64,000 bases of DNA, from assembly GCF_000170795.1 (NCBI RefSeq), contig NZ_ABCM01000005.1, positions 272,672 through 336,671 on the forward strand, given 5' to 3'. The notes beneath the pieces were generated by a model, which was not told the DNA's origin, made no database searches, and worked only from the letters and a program-made list of their open reading frames with translations. How positions within the stretch are numbered: position 1 is the first letter of the stretch; each line of letters opens with the position of its first letter. The position numbers and the translations under genes are program-made. This stretch comes from Pedobacter sp. BAL39 (GTDB taxonomy: Bacteria > Bacteroidota > Bacteroidia > Sphingobacteriales > Sphingobacteriaceae). This document shows, piece after piece, positions 8,360 to 17,533 of the stretch.

Positions 8360-11300
8360 ACAAAATGGGCGTATTTTCTTCGAAATACTGCTGACGGTAC
8401 TCATTCGGTGCGCAACGGTAAATCTTTTTGAATTCCCTGAAGAAATAAGATTTGTTGTTGAAGCCCGTCCGGTAAAAGATCTCTGATACGGTATATTGGG
8501 AACTCAGGAGCATGTCGGCAGCATGCTTCAGTCTGATTCTCTTGATAAACTCTGCAGGTGTCATTCCGGCAAGAGATTTCAACCTCCGGTACAGCTGCAT
8601 TTTACTGATGGATAGGGCATCCTCCAGCGTGGCCGCATTGAGGTCTGGCTCATTCAGGTTCTGCTCAATTGCTTTCAGCAGGGCCTCAAGGAACTGTTTA
8701 TCCGCATCAGCGATATCAGCATCCATAAACTGGTTGGTGATGTGCTGGTCTTTGATCAGGTGCTGCATACGCTCCTGGTAGTCAAGCAGCTTCCTGATCC
8801 TCACCTGCAGGTAATTGATTTGAAAAGGCTTGGGGATGTAGGCATCTGCACCAACCTCATATCCTTCTGTCTTATGGTCCTCTGTCCCTCTTGCAGAGAG
8901 GATCACAAAAGGGATCTGTGCCAGCGCCGGCGTCTGTTTAACGGCCCGGCACAGTTCAAGGCCGTCCATATCTGGCATCATGACATCACTGATGATGAGA
9001 CTGGGCACTGTCTTCTGAAGAAACTGGAGTGCAGCTCGTCCATTGCCGGCCTCATAAATGATATAGTGTTCTTTCAACACATTACGAATCAGGAAGCGAA
9101 GTTCAGGCTCATCCTCAACAATGAGGACACTTTGCCTGTTTTTCTGCTGAAGGTCGTCAATGAGACTGTTTTTATTTTCTTCTTCGGCACTCACCGCATC
9201 CGGGCGTTCGTGAACCTTCACCAACGACTCGTACAGCGATGATGGTGCTGAGGTAATCACCTCATCTTCCTTCCCCTCAAGGGCCACTGCCTCCAGCTTC
9301 ATGCTGATGATAAAGTGAATCCATTCCCCCTCCAGCCGCACATCAATCGCCGCATCCATCAATGTAATCAGCTCCCGCGTGAAAGCGAGTCCTATGCCAG
9401 TGCTGAACTTTTCGCGCGACCGGTCATTGCTGACATAAAACTTGCTGAATATCTGCTCCAGATCTTCCTGACCCAGCATGCATCCGGAGTTGGACACCTC
9501 AATATAGAGCATTTTTGTTTCCTGTTGACAGGTAGCCTTAAAAACTACCGTCTCTCCATTGCCAGAGTGTTTAAAGGCATTGGACAATAGGTTGTAAAGA
9601 ATTTTTTCCAGTTTGTCTTTATCCACAAATCCGGCCATCCCTTCTTGGATTTCCCTCAGATAGGTTTGATGATGCTGCTCACTCCCTTGTGTGAAAAGCA
9701 CCGAGAGACTGTCCAGCATCTTGCTGATGTCTACATAATCGTCATTTCTCTTCAGGTAACCAGCCTCGGCCTTCCTGAACTCCAGCAACTGCTGAACAAG
9801 ATACGTGAGCCGAGCGGTATGCTGATGCACCAGTGAGATAAAATAGTTGTTTTCCCTGGTTTGCAGGAAGTGCTCCACAGACCCCATGATCATGGTCAGC
9901 GGTGTCTGGATCTCATGGGCAATATTGGTAAAGAAATTGAGCCGCTGCTGATGTTCCACCTCGTCTTTCTGCCTTAGCAGCGACTCCATCTGCAGCTGAT
10001 ATTTCATCTGAAGTTTATTTTTACGATAGGTGTGAAAAGCATATCCTGAAGCTATAATGACAACCAGGTACAGCAGGATTGCGGGATAGGTAAGCCAGAA
10101 ATACTGATCCACCTGCAGCCTGAATACCCTGGTCCCCGTTGTCCACTCTCCCTCACCATCACTCCACCTGATGAGCAACGTATAATTTCCCGGGGGGATG
10201 TTACTTCTGGCGATGTTCCCACTGGAGGTGGAATAAGTCCATGTTTTATCCAGTCCCTCCAGCTTATAGGCAAACTCATTTTTGGCCTCGTTCAGGAAAC
10301 TCATAGATTTGATGCTGAGCTGGAAAAAGTTATTCTTCCGTTCCAGCGTATATTCGGGAATGGCAGATGCCGATGGCTTAATCACCTGCAGCCTGTTTTC
10401 ATCAATCGTCTGTCCTCCCATTTGTACGCGGGAGATCAGCAGGTTTGGCTGCAGCTGATCTCCCCGGATCTCCTCAGGCCTGAAATAGTTAAATCCATAA
10501 ATGCCCCCGAAATAAAGTGTACCATTGCTGCTCTTCCATACTGCACCATCACTGAACTCATTGCTCTGCAGCCCCTCGCTTTCCCGAAAACTCGATACCG
10601 CCCCATTATCAGGGTTGAGCCTTGCAAGACCTTTATTGGTGCTTAGCCAGATGTTCCCCGAATTGGCTTCCTCGATTGCATGAATGGTGTTGTTCGGCAG
10701 CCCCTCCTCCATCGTAAAACGTTTGAAGACCGGCTGCTCACGTTTTGACTCCGAAGGGCTTAGCATATTGAGGCCGTAGCTCGTCCCGATCCACAGCCGA
10801 CGCTGCTGGTCTTCATATAATGACAGGACGTCATTATTGGAAAGGCTATTGGTATAGGTAAATGCTTTGAAGGTCTTGAATGTACCTTTTTGTTTATCCA
10901 GCACACTCAGTCCGCCATACCGGCAGGCAATCCATAACCGGCCATCGCTCCCATTGCTCAGGGCATAAATGATGTTGTTGGCCAAACCATTGCCGGAATT
11001 GGACAGGTATTGTTTAAATTCCGTTACAGACAATATTCCCTTTGGGTCCGCTGAGATCCTGAGGTGCACCAACCCACTTCCGCTGGTACCAATCCACAAG
11101 CTGCTGTCCCGATCCTGCAAAATGGCATACACAGATCCAAAATCCGGTAACCGGGCAGTACCGCTCAATTCTCTCCAGCCGACAACACGCTTCCTGGATT
11201 CATCATATATGGTAATCCCCCGCCCATCTGTACCGATATAAACATAAGGTCCGTACCCTTTTAAGATGGCATAAACTGCGTTATTGTCCAATCCGTTAGT

Positions 11301-12473
11301 TGTATTTATGCCAGTGGTGACTGGTCTGCCCGCATCCTCCCAGAAATGATGCATCTGCAAAATCCCCTTGCCCTTCGTGCCTACCCACAAATCCCTGCCC
11401 ACGGCAGCAAAGGCACGTACCGGACGGTTCAGCTCCGGCCTGTTCTGCGGGCTCACCAACAGAAACTGATTCACCCGCGGAAAGATCTTAATCAGCCCAT
11501 TCCCATCGGTTCCCAGCCACAATACTTCATCCCTGGCAGCATGGATGGTAGTAACTTTCGTTCCCGCCAGTCGCGCGACCTCCTGCTGCAGGAAGCCGGC
11601 CGGCCGGAAGGAGGCATCAAAGGCCGCTACACCCTGCGATTCCCAGGCCACCATATAAAAGGACTGGTAATAGCTTATGGCGCGTATTCCCCTGGGCATA
11701 CGCGCCACCCTGGTCATACGGTAACGGACATCCGACTTCCAGAGGTTGTTCTGCACATCACTGAGCAACATGGTATTGTTGACAAAATAAAGATTGGTAA
11801 TTGACGTAGATGGTCTGAAACGTTTAACCAGCGCCAGCTGATTGCCAGCCCTGGTCTGGCCAATACTCAGTGTTCCGTTGCGCTGCAGAAACCAGATCTG
11901 CCGGTCTTTACCGGCCACAATCCTCACCACCTCAGTATTTCCAGGCAAAAAAGAGAGCGCCTGAAAAGTATCTTTAACCTGATTGAAGACACTTAGTCCA
12001 TGACTTTTGCTATAACAGAATACGTGCCCGTCGCTGGCCACCACCAACTCATATTCCCGTTCACCAATGCTCCTACGTGCCTCCCCGTTGTAAAAATATC
12101 TGTAAAACTTACCACTGCGCTTTTCAAACCTCGTGATCCCCCCAATTGTGCTGATCCAGATGTTCCCCCGTTGATCTTCTTTCACATCTTGTATTACGTT
12201 GTTGCCGATGCTCCCGGCCTGATCACTGCTGTAATTGAACACCCTGAAGTCAGTACCATCATGCATGTTCAGCCCATCCCAGGTACCTACCCACAACAAC
12301 TGGTCACTGTCCTGAAAAAGCACATTTACAGCACTGTTTGACAAACCGTTTCGATTGTCAAACTGCTGGTAGTAAAACTGCATGGCACCCGCCGGAACAG
12401 GCATAGCGATTGCCCTGCTGTCAATGACAAAAATAGATAATACAAGCATCCAAAGCCTACAAAAGTCCTTCAT
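8358..12473 (-). CDS. Hybrid two-component system sensor/response regulator (one-component-chain HTCS)
   Basis: This 1371-residue protein combines a whole phosphorelay in one chain. A signal peptide is followed by periplasmic beta-propeller repeats of the two-component regulator type (to about residue 690), a Y_Y_Y immunoglobulin-like domain, one membrane segment near 790-815, a histidine kinase with phospho-acceptor His853 (His-Glu-Ile-Gln-Thr-Pro context), an ATPase domain, a receiver domain with phospho-acceptor Asp1163 (Ser-Asp-Val-Met-Met-Pro context), and a C-terminal AraC-type DNA-binding domain (about 1260-1365). Such regulators sense a glycan fragment in the periplasm and activate the adjacent susCD operon. 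It lies 84 bp upstream of susC in the same orientation. Confidence 0.95.
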   Translation of the reverse strand: MKDFCRLWMLVLSIFVIDSRAIAMPVPAGAMQFYYQQFDNRNGLSNSAVNVLFQDSDQLLWVGTWDGLNMHDGTDFRVFNYSSDQAGSIGNNVIQDVKEDQRGNIWISTIGGITRFEKRSGKFYRYFYNGEARRSIGEREYELVVASDGHVFCYSKSHGLSVFNQVKDTFQALSFLPGNTEVVRIVAGKDRQIWFLQRNGTLSIGQTRAGNQLALVKRFRPSTSITNLYFVNNTMLLSDVQNNLWKSDVRYRMTRVARMPRGIRAISYYQSFYMVAWESQGVAAFDASFRPAGFLQQEVARLAGTKVTTIHAARDEVLWLGTDGNGLIKIFPRVNQFLLVSPQNRPELNRPVRAFAAVGRDLWVGTKGKGILQMHHFWEDAGRPVTTGINTTNGLDNNAVYAILKGYGPYVYIGTDGRGITIYDESRKRVVGWRELSGTARLPDFGSVYAILQDRDSSLWIGTSGSGLVHLRISADPKGILSVTEFKQYLSNSGNGLANNIIYALSNGSDGRLWIACRYGGLSVLDKQKGTFKTFKAFTYTNSLSNNDVLSLYEDQQRRLWIGTSYGLNMLSPSESKREQPVFKRFTMEEGLPNNTIHAIEEANSGNIWLSTNKGLARLNPDNGAVSSFRESEGLQSNEFSDGAVWKSSNGTLYFGGIYGFNYFRPEEIRGDQLQPNLLISRVQMGGQTIDENRLQVIKPSASAIPEYTLERKNNFFQLSIKSMSFLNEAKNEFAYKLEGLDKTWTYSTSSGNIARSNIPPGNYTLLIRWSDGEGEWTTGTRVFRLQVDQYFWLTYPAILLYLVVIIASGYAFHTYRKNKLQMKYQLQMESLLRQKDEVEHQQRLNFFTNIAHEIQTPLTMIMGSVEHFLQTRENNYFISLVHQHTARLTYLVQQLLEFRKAEAGYLKRNDDYVDISKMLDSLSVLFTQGSEQHHQTYLREIQEGMAGFVDKDKLEKILYNLLSNAFKHSGNGETVVFKATCQQETKMLYIEVSNSGCMLGQEDLEQIFSKFYVSNDRSREKFSTGIGLAFTRELITLMDAAIDVRLEGEWIHFIISMKLEAVALEGKEDEVITSAPSSLYESLVKVHERPDAVSAEEENKNSLIDDLQQKNRQSVLIVEDEPELRFLIRNVLKEHYIIYEAGNGRAALQFLQKTVPSLIISDVMMPDMDGLELCRAVKQTPALAQIPFVILSARGTEDHKTEGYEVGADAYIPKPFQINYLQVRIRKLLDYQERMQHLIKDQHITNQFMDADIADADKQFLEALLKAIEQNLNEPDLNAATLEDALSISKMQLYRRLKSLAGMTPAEFIKRIRLKHAADMLLSSQYTVSEIFYRTGFNNKSYFFREFKKIYRCAPNEYRQQYFEENTPIL

Positions 12474-13017
12474 TACAGGTTGACAAAATTTCGGGGATTA
12501 ACAACTATACAATGTAAAACTAAAAGCGGACAAAACCTAAAAAAAGAGCCGTTTTCACAACTTCGATTGCAAAGAAAACCTTGTTTCGACCGGCTCCTCA
12601 AGCTCACCTCACACACTAATAACTTTTAACTTATTGTAGTACGAATAATTAATAATTTTCTAGTTTTACATAATATGACCGATCAAAATCATGTAAACGA
12701 ACTCATAATTAACGTCAACAACCCTTCTCATGAGTCTAAAATCTCTTGTAGCTGATCCCGCAACCAGCCTTCTGCAAGACCGTTTCCAAATGAAAACAAA
12801 CGCAATCAACACCAGGCTCAAAGCCCTGTTTGACGACATCACGTTGCCGGGCGACTTCTGCGCGCCCTCCCTTTGTGCAATACATCAGCTTCGTCAGGCT
12901 CTGATAACCGCCAGTTCTCAAGATCTTTCATGCTGTCAGGAATGGGAATTAACAAGAATAATACCTACCGCTGACGGATAAGTAATACCCCTAATTTTCT
13001 AAAGGAATTAAATTACA
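12474..13017. other. Divergent intergenic region, no convincing gene
   Basis: Between the divergent regulator and aminopeptidase genes lies about 600 bp. The first 250 bp are AT-rich and would hold the regulator promoter, but I find no full TAnnTTTG box on the minus strand. From 12730 to 12960 the composition becomes more GC-rich and short frames exist on both strands (83 residues plus, 61 residues minus); neither resembles a known protein. It may be a decayed gene or element. Confidence 0.4.
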
Positions 13018-13025
13018 TAGATTTG
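13018..13025 (+). promoter_or_regulatory. Candidate promoter of the aminopeptidase gene (-7 box)
   Basis: TAGATTTG is a full match to the TAnnTTTG consensus, 44 bp upstream of the ATG at 13070. The -33 region is AT-rich without a clear TTG. Confidence 0.5.
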
Positions 13026-13069
13026 CAAGAGTATCATTTGAACTGAATCTTAGATTAAAAATTTAATAC

Positions 13070-14845
13070 ATGACTTATCAGGAAAAATTAAGCGAAATAC
13101 GTAAGCAGATGATCGCCGATGACGTTTCGGCCTATATCATTCCTTCTTCAGATCCTCACATCAGCGAATATCTACCACACCACTATAAATGTATCCCTTT
13201 TGCATCAGGCTTTACCGGATCGGCGGGCACATTGGTGATCACCCATGAGTTTGCTGGGCTGTGGACTGACTTCCGATATTTTGAGCAGGCAGCTGAACAA
13301 CTTGCTGGAAGTGGCTTCGAGCTGGTCAGACAGAGAGTGCAGCATGCTCCGGAATACATACAATACCTGATTGATCAACTTCCCGCTGGTGCCAAAGTAG
13401 CATCAAACGAAAAGTTACTTTCTCTTTTACTTGGTGATTTGCTGACGCAGTCCTTTGCCATAAAAGGCATTGAGTTCCTCAGTAAAGATTACCTGAGTCC
13501 CATCTGGATCAACAGACCTGAGCTGCCCGTGGAAAAAGCATTCCTCCTTGAGGATGACCACGTCGGACAATCGGTGGCTGCAAAAATTGCGGCTGTACGT
13601 GAGGAGCTGCTGAAAAAAGGCGCCGCTTACCACCTTATCTCTTCGCTTGATGACATGGCCTGGTTATTCAACATGCGCGGTAAAGACGTCAGCTACAATC
13701 CCGTAGTGCTGAGCTTCGCCCTCATCAGCCAGGACCATGCTAAGTTATACATCAATACCACAAAACTAACCGGAACGGAAAAAGAAACCCTGCTGAAAAG
13801 TGGTGTGGAAGTCCTTCCATACGAAGATATTGAAACCGCGCTGACCAGGGTCCCTGACAACAGCTCCATCTTCATCGACCCTAAGCGGAACTGCTTTGCT
13901 TTTGCCAAGCTCATCCCCGCATCGGTCAGGATCATTTACGATACCAACCCATCCACCAACCTGAAATCCGTCAAGAATGCAACGGAACTGGCCAACACCA
14001 GAACGGCAATGACAAAAGACGGAGTGGCCATCACACGGTTCCTCAAATGGTTAGCTGACAACATCGGCAAGATCACCATAACCGAGCTTTCTGCCGCCGC
14101 GGAACTGCATAAGTTCAGGGCCGCACAGGAAGGATTTTCCGGCGATAGCTTTACCACCATCAGTGCCTACGGTCCGCATGGTGCGCTTCCGCATTATGGC
14201 CCATCCAGGGAGAGCGATGTCGAGATTAAACAGGAAGGTTTATTCCTCCTCGATTCAGGAGGTCAGTATTTCTACGGCACAACAGACATCACCCGCACCA
14301 TCCCCATGGGGAACAATACCGAAGAGGAAAAAACAGATTATACACTTGTACTAAAAGGAATGATCGACGGATGTAAGGTCCGCTTTCCGAAAGGTACCTG
14401 CGGTTATCAGATTGATGCCATCACACGCAAGCCACTATGGGACTATGCCATCAACTATGGTCACGGCACAGGTCACGGTGTAGGTTACTTCCTGAACGTC
14501 CATGAAGGTCCACAAGTATTCAACCCTACGCCAACCCCCGTAAGTATTGCACTGGGAATGATCACCTCTGTGGAGCCAGGAGTGTACCGCCCTGGAAAAC
14601 ATGGTGTCAGGATCGAGAATCTGGTCAACACCATTGCCGACATCAGTAATGAGTTCAATGAGTTTTATGCTTTTGAATGCCTGACCATCGCTCCGATCAG
14701 CACCAGGATTGTTAAAAAAGACCTGCTGGAACAAAGTCAGATTGAATGGCTGAACGCCTACAATGCCTCGGTATATGAGCGCCTGAGTCCATTCCTTTCG
14801 GAGGATGAAGCGGCATTCCTGAAAGTGGAAACCAGCGCGATTTAG
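13070..14845 (+). CDS. Xaa-Pro aminopeptidase (aminopeptidase P family, M24B)
   Basis: The enzyme removes an N-terminal residue preceding proline, using two metal ions. It has two creatinase-like N-terminal domains and a C-terminal pita-bread domain. All five metal ligands are visible with correct spacing: Asp395, Asp406, His469 in Gly-His-Gly-Thr-Gly-His-Gly, Glu502 in Val-Glu-Pro-Gly-Val-Tyr, and Glu516 in Arg-Ile-Glu-Asn. The length of 591 residues matches the long, eukaryote-like cytosolic aminopeptidase P1 type rather than the 440-residue E. coli PepP. No signal peptide is seen. It is a single-gene unit ending at a large hairpin. Confidence 0.95.
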   Translation: MTYQEKLSEIRKQMIADDVSAYIIPSSDPHISEYLPHHYKCIPFASGFTGSAGTLVITHEFAGLWTDFRYFEQAAEQLAGSGFELVRQRVQHAPEYIQYLIDQLPAGAKVASNEKLLSLLLGDLLTQSFAIKGIEFLSKDYLSPIWINRPELPVEKAFLLEDDHVGQSVAAKIAAVREELLKKGAAYHLISSLDDMAWLFNMRGKDVSYNPVVLSFALISQDHAKLYINTTKLTGTEKETLLKSGVEVLPYEDIETALTRVPDNSSIFIDPKRNCFAFAKLIPASVRIIYDTNPSTNLKSVKNATELANTRTAMTKDGVAITRFLKWLADNIGKITITELSAAAELHKFRAAQEGFSGDSFTTISAYGPHGALPHYGPSRESDVEIKQEGLFLLDSGGQYFYGTTDITRTIPMGNNTEEEKTDYTLVLKGMIDGCKVRFPKGTCGYQIDAITRKPLWDYAINYGHGTGHGVGYFLNVHEGPQVFNPTPTPVSIALGMITSVEPGVYRPGKHGVRIENLVNTIADISNEFNEFYAFECLTIAPISTRIVKKDLLEQSQIEWLNAYNASVYERLSPFLSEDEAAFLKVETSAI

Positions 14846-14910
14846 TAGTGCAGCGTATAAGTTAGGGCTGATCTTTCAGGATTAATCACTGAAAGACCAT
14901 ATCCCTGAAC

Positions 14911-15006
14911 TAATAAAAAAGGGCATTGCTGTCGAAGGCTGAAAAGCTTGCGCTGAAAAAGCGCAAACGTTTCTAGGCCTTCTCGTAGCAATACTCTTTT
15001 TTATTT
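14911..15006. terminator. Large two-tier hairpin between convergent genes
   Basis: An A-rich run, an outer imperfect stem of about 24 bp (14914-14939 with 14977-15002), an inner 6-bp stem (TTGCGC with GCGCAA around 14948-14966) and a T-rich run form a near-symmetric palindrome. A and T runs at both ends let it act as a terminator in both directions, for the aminopeptidase (plus) and the Fic-like gene (minus). Its size is unusual for a simple terminator. It shares a two-tier plan with the hairpin at 15704-15794. Confidence 0.65.
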
Positions 15007-15033
15007 CAACATCTTACAAACCGTTCTATGGTG

Positions 15034-15624
15034 TTATATTGTGGGATAGGCGAGATTCAAGATATAGCGACTGCTACGTCCCTCTCCCTGGGAAATCAGC
15101 ACACCAGCATCGGTTAATGTCTGCAGATCTCGTGTAGCAGTAGCTTTTGATGCGCTGGTAATGTTCATGTACTTCTTTGCGGTCATCCCTCCCTTGAAAC
15201 CTTCGATGCCGGCATCCAGCATTTTCCTGATCGCTTTAAGTTGCCGCTCTGTTAACTGCGCTTTATAACGATCAAAGAACAAAACTTTCTGAAGCGAAAA
15301 ATTAACTACACCCTTAGCCTCACGCTGCGCGGCTAAGGTTAACTTCGCGAAATAAACAATCCATTCCGTAATCTCATTACTTTGCTGAGCGGCTTTCAGC
15401 GCAGCATAATAAGAAGACTTATTTGCTTCAATAGCCTTTGACAGACTGAGCACTACCGCCCTGCTCATCGTCTGAGACAAAGCTTCCTGCTGCACATATT
15501 CCGGCAATGTCTTCAGCAGACCACTCACCTCCCCTGTTTCTTCGGCAAAATCATATAACTCCGCTTCAACAGCAGCCAGGTTATACTTAAATTCAGGCCA
15601 GTCCGGCAATTCCCAATTATACAT
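15034..15624 (-). pseudogene. Fic-family protein with the catalytic core deleted in frame
   Basis: The first 45 or so residues match the N-terminal domain (DUF4172) of Bacteroidota Fic proteins. Residues from about 48 to 196 match the C-terminal part, including the Leu-Ser-Leu-Ser-Lys-x-Ile-Glu-Ala-Asn-Lys helix and a winged-helix DNA-binding end. The whole region in between, which in full-length members (about 370 residues) carries the inhibitory helix and the His-Pro-Phe-x-Asp-Gly-Asn-Gly-Arg AMP-transfer motif, is absent. The join lies near 15475-15490 and keeps the frame. The product cannot AMPylate; it is either a decaying gene or a residual DNA-binding protein. It is flanked by two large hairpins. 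Confidence 0.75.
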
Positions 15625-15703
15625 TTGAGCCGATTATTTAGTTTAATCGGCTCATCCGACTTTTAGCACGCAGATCTGCCTCGTCGCATATATAGTTGAT
15701 GCC

Positions 15704-15794
15704 AAAAAAAAAGCTGGAATGGTGCTGCGAAGACATGCAAATGTTTCGCCCTTCAGCGAAACATTTGAGGATGAGCAGTACCGTTCCAGCTTTT
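15704..15794 (-). terminator. Large two-tier hairpin after the FAH-type hydrolase gene
   Basis: A 20-bp outer stem (15709-15728 with 15775-15794, two G-U pairs) encloses a perfect 12-bp inner stem (15738-15749 with 15756-15767). On the minus strand the outer stem is followed by nine T, so it can terminate the fucose operon. It lies between that operon and the truncated Fic gene and resembles the hairpin on the other side of that gene in plan. Confidence 0.7.
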
Positions 15795-15849
15795 CGAAGA
15801 AAGACCTCACCATGCCAGATCAAGCCAAATCAACGTCATTCAATGACAA

Positions 15850-16707
15850 TTATCGTTTCTCAAATGCAATTACTTCCTGTCTTGACGTACCAAGGCCATC
15901 AATGCCGAGTTCGACGACATCACCCGCCTTCAGATAGACCGGCGGTTTAAAACCAAGTCCGACACCTGCAGGCGTTCCTGTAGAGATGACATCACCAGGA
16001 AGCAACGTCATGAACTGGCTTACATACGACACTACAAAAGGCACATTGAAAATGAAGTTGGAGGTATTGCCATCCTGCATCATTTTACCATTCACAGACA
16101 GCCACAAGCGCAGGTTGTTGACATCAGCAATCTCCTCTTTCGTTGCCAGGAAGGGTCCCAGCGGAGCGAAGGTATCGCATCCCTTGCCTTTATCCCAGGT
16201 GCCATTGCGCTCGATCTGAAACTCACGTTCAGAAACATCATTGTGCAATACATATCCGGCAACGTAGTCGAGAGCCTCAGCCTCCTCAACATAAGAAGCC
16301 TTTTTGCCGATGACGATGGCCAGCTCCACTTCCCAATCGGTCTTTACAGAACCTTTTGGGATCATGATCTGATCGAAAGGGCCAACGATGGCAGTGGTCG
16401 ACTTCATAAATACCACAGGCTCCGGCGGCAGCGGTGCATTAGTTTCCCTGGCATGATCAGCATAGTTCAGGCCGATACATACCAGTTTAGAAGGACGGCC
16501 AATTGGTGATCCCAGACGTGTATCCTGAGGGACAACCTCCAGCTCACCTTCATTTTCTCTTACAAATGCCGACAGCTTCTCCAGACCATTGTCGCTAAAA
16601 AACTGCTCGTTATAGTCCTGACCAAAGGCAGAAGTATCATACCATACATCATTGACGATTACGCCAGTTTTCTCCTGATCGGCAGCTCCCCATCTGATTA
16701 ATTTCAT
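15850..16707 (-). CDS. Fumarylacetoacetate hydrolase family protein, probable 2,4-diketo-3-deoxy-L-fuconate hydrolase
   Basis: The 285-residue protein has the FAH fold signature: Cys-Ile-Gly-Leu-Asn-Tyr-Ala-Asp-His near residue 76, a Trp-Glu-Val-Glu-Leu-Ala metal-binding stretch near 124-130, His-Asn-Asp-Val-Ser-Glu-Arg near 155 and the Gly-Asp-Val-Ile-Ser-Thr-Gly-Thr-Pro-Ala-Gly-Val motif near 240. Relatives in fucose loci split 2,4-diketo-3-deoxy-L-fuconate into pyruvate and L-lactate in the cytoplasm. The neighbours (SDR, dehydratase, mutarotase, FucP) support that substrate, which is inferred from context. It is the last gene of the operon, 12 bp after the SDR gene. Confidence 0.85.
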   Translation of the reverse strand: MKLIRWGAADQEKTGVIVNDVWYDTSAFGQDYNEQFFSDNGLEKLSAFVRENEGELEVVPQDTRLGSPIGRPSKLVCIGLNYADHARETNAPLPPEPVVFMKSTTAIVGPFDQIMIPKGSVKTDWEVELAIVIGKKASYVEEAEALDYVAGYVLHNDVSEREFQIERNGTWDKGKGCDTFAPLGPFLATKEEIADVNNLRLWLSVNGKMMQDGNTSNFIFNVPFVVSYVSQFMTLLPGDVISTGTPAGVGLGFKPPVYLKAGDVVELGIDGLGTSRQEVIAFEKR

Positions 16708-16719
16708 TGTTGTACGTTT

Positions 16720-17484
16720 TTAGTTATTTAATTTAATAAATCCTCCATCAAGAGGGTAATCATTTCCTGTGATAAAACCAGCTTCCTCCGCACAGAGGTA
16801 AAGTGCGAGATTGGCCACCTCCTCGGGTTGCCCCATGCGGCCTATAGGCTGGCTGGCCGACAATTTACCAAAAATCTCCGCTTCCTGTCCGGCATAGTTT
16901 TTTGCAATAAAGCCATCTACAAATGGGGTATGCACCCTTGCCGGTGAGATGCTGTTGCAGCGGATGCCATCAGCAAGGTAATCCCGGGCTACAGACAGTG
17001 TCATTGCATAGATGGCGCCTTTACTCATAGAATACGCAAAACGGTCGGTGATGCCCACATTGGCAGCAATAGAAGCCATGTTCAGGATCACAGCGGTACT
17101 ACTTTTCTTCAAAGCCGGAATGGCTGCATACAAACAGTTATAAGCCCCAAGAACATTCACGTTGAAGACCTTCATAAAATCCTCCTCACTTGTGGTATCC
17201 GCCTTACCGACATGTGCGATACCTGCATTATTTACCAAGATATCAATTGTGCCGATCTCATTGAAGATCTTTACGACTGCTTCCTGATTGCTGACATCGC
17301 AGCTGTACGCTTTTGCTGTTCCACCTTCACCTTCAATTTCCGATACCGTCTGCGCTGCCGCTTCGGCATTCAGTTCAATGATGTGCACTGTTGCTCCCTG
17401 ACGGGCAAAAAGGGTTGATATGGCTTTGCCGATACCACTTCCTCCACCCGTAATAATTGCTGATTTTCCTTTTAAACTAAACAT
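16720..17484 (-). CDS. Short-chain dehydrogenase, probable 2-keto-3-deoxy-L-fuconate dehydrogenase
   Basis: This is a classical 254-residue SDR: Rossmann motif Thr-Gly-Gly-Gly-Ser-Gly-Ile-Gly at residues 12-19, Asn-Asn-Ala-Gly near 87, catalytic Ser near 138 and Tyr-x-x-x-Lys (Tyr-Ser-Met-Ser-Lys) near 151. In non-phosphorylated fucose pathways an NAD-linked SDR oxidises 2-keto-3-deoxy-L-fuconate to the 2,4-diketo acid, the substrate of the FAH-type enzyme encoded 12 bp downstream. An L-fucose dehydrogenase role is an alternative, because that step is otherwise missing from the cluster. Confidence 0.82.
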   Translation of the reverse strand: MFSLKGKSAIITGGGSGIGKAISTLFARQGATVHIIELNAEAAAQTVSEIEGEGGTAKAYSCDVSNQEAVVKIFNEIGTIDILVNNAGIAHVGKADTTSEEDFMKVFNVNVLGAYNCLYAAIPALKKSSTAVILNMASIAANVGITDRFAYSMSKGAIYAMTLSVARDYLADGIRCNSISPARVHTPFVDGFIAKNYAGQEAEIFGKLSASQPIGRMGQPEEVANLALYLCAEEAGFITGNDYPLDGGFIKLNN

Positions 17485-17499
17485 CTTATGTTGTGATTA

Positions 17500-17529
17500 A
17501 GCAGCTCCTGTATCTTGATAGGAGCTGCT
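17500..17529 (-). promoter_or_regulatory. Intercistronic stem-loop before the SDR gene
   Basis: A perfect 10-bp stem (17500-17509 with 17520-17529, 10-nt loop) fills most of the 49-bp gap between the dehydratase and SDR genes. No T run follows. It probably affects mRNA processing or stability. Confidence 0.45.
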
Positions 17530-17533
17530 GTTG

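Noticed and set aside
12730..12981. 83-residue plus-strand frame upstream of the aminopeptidase
   Set aside because: No ribosome binding site, promoter or similarity to a known protein; an overlapping frame on the other strand is equally open, so neither is supported.
14911..15006. Integron attC site or transposon end
   Set aside because: The hairpin looked attC-like in shape, but the GTTRRRY core sites are absent and no integrase or transposase is near.
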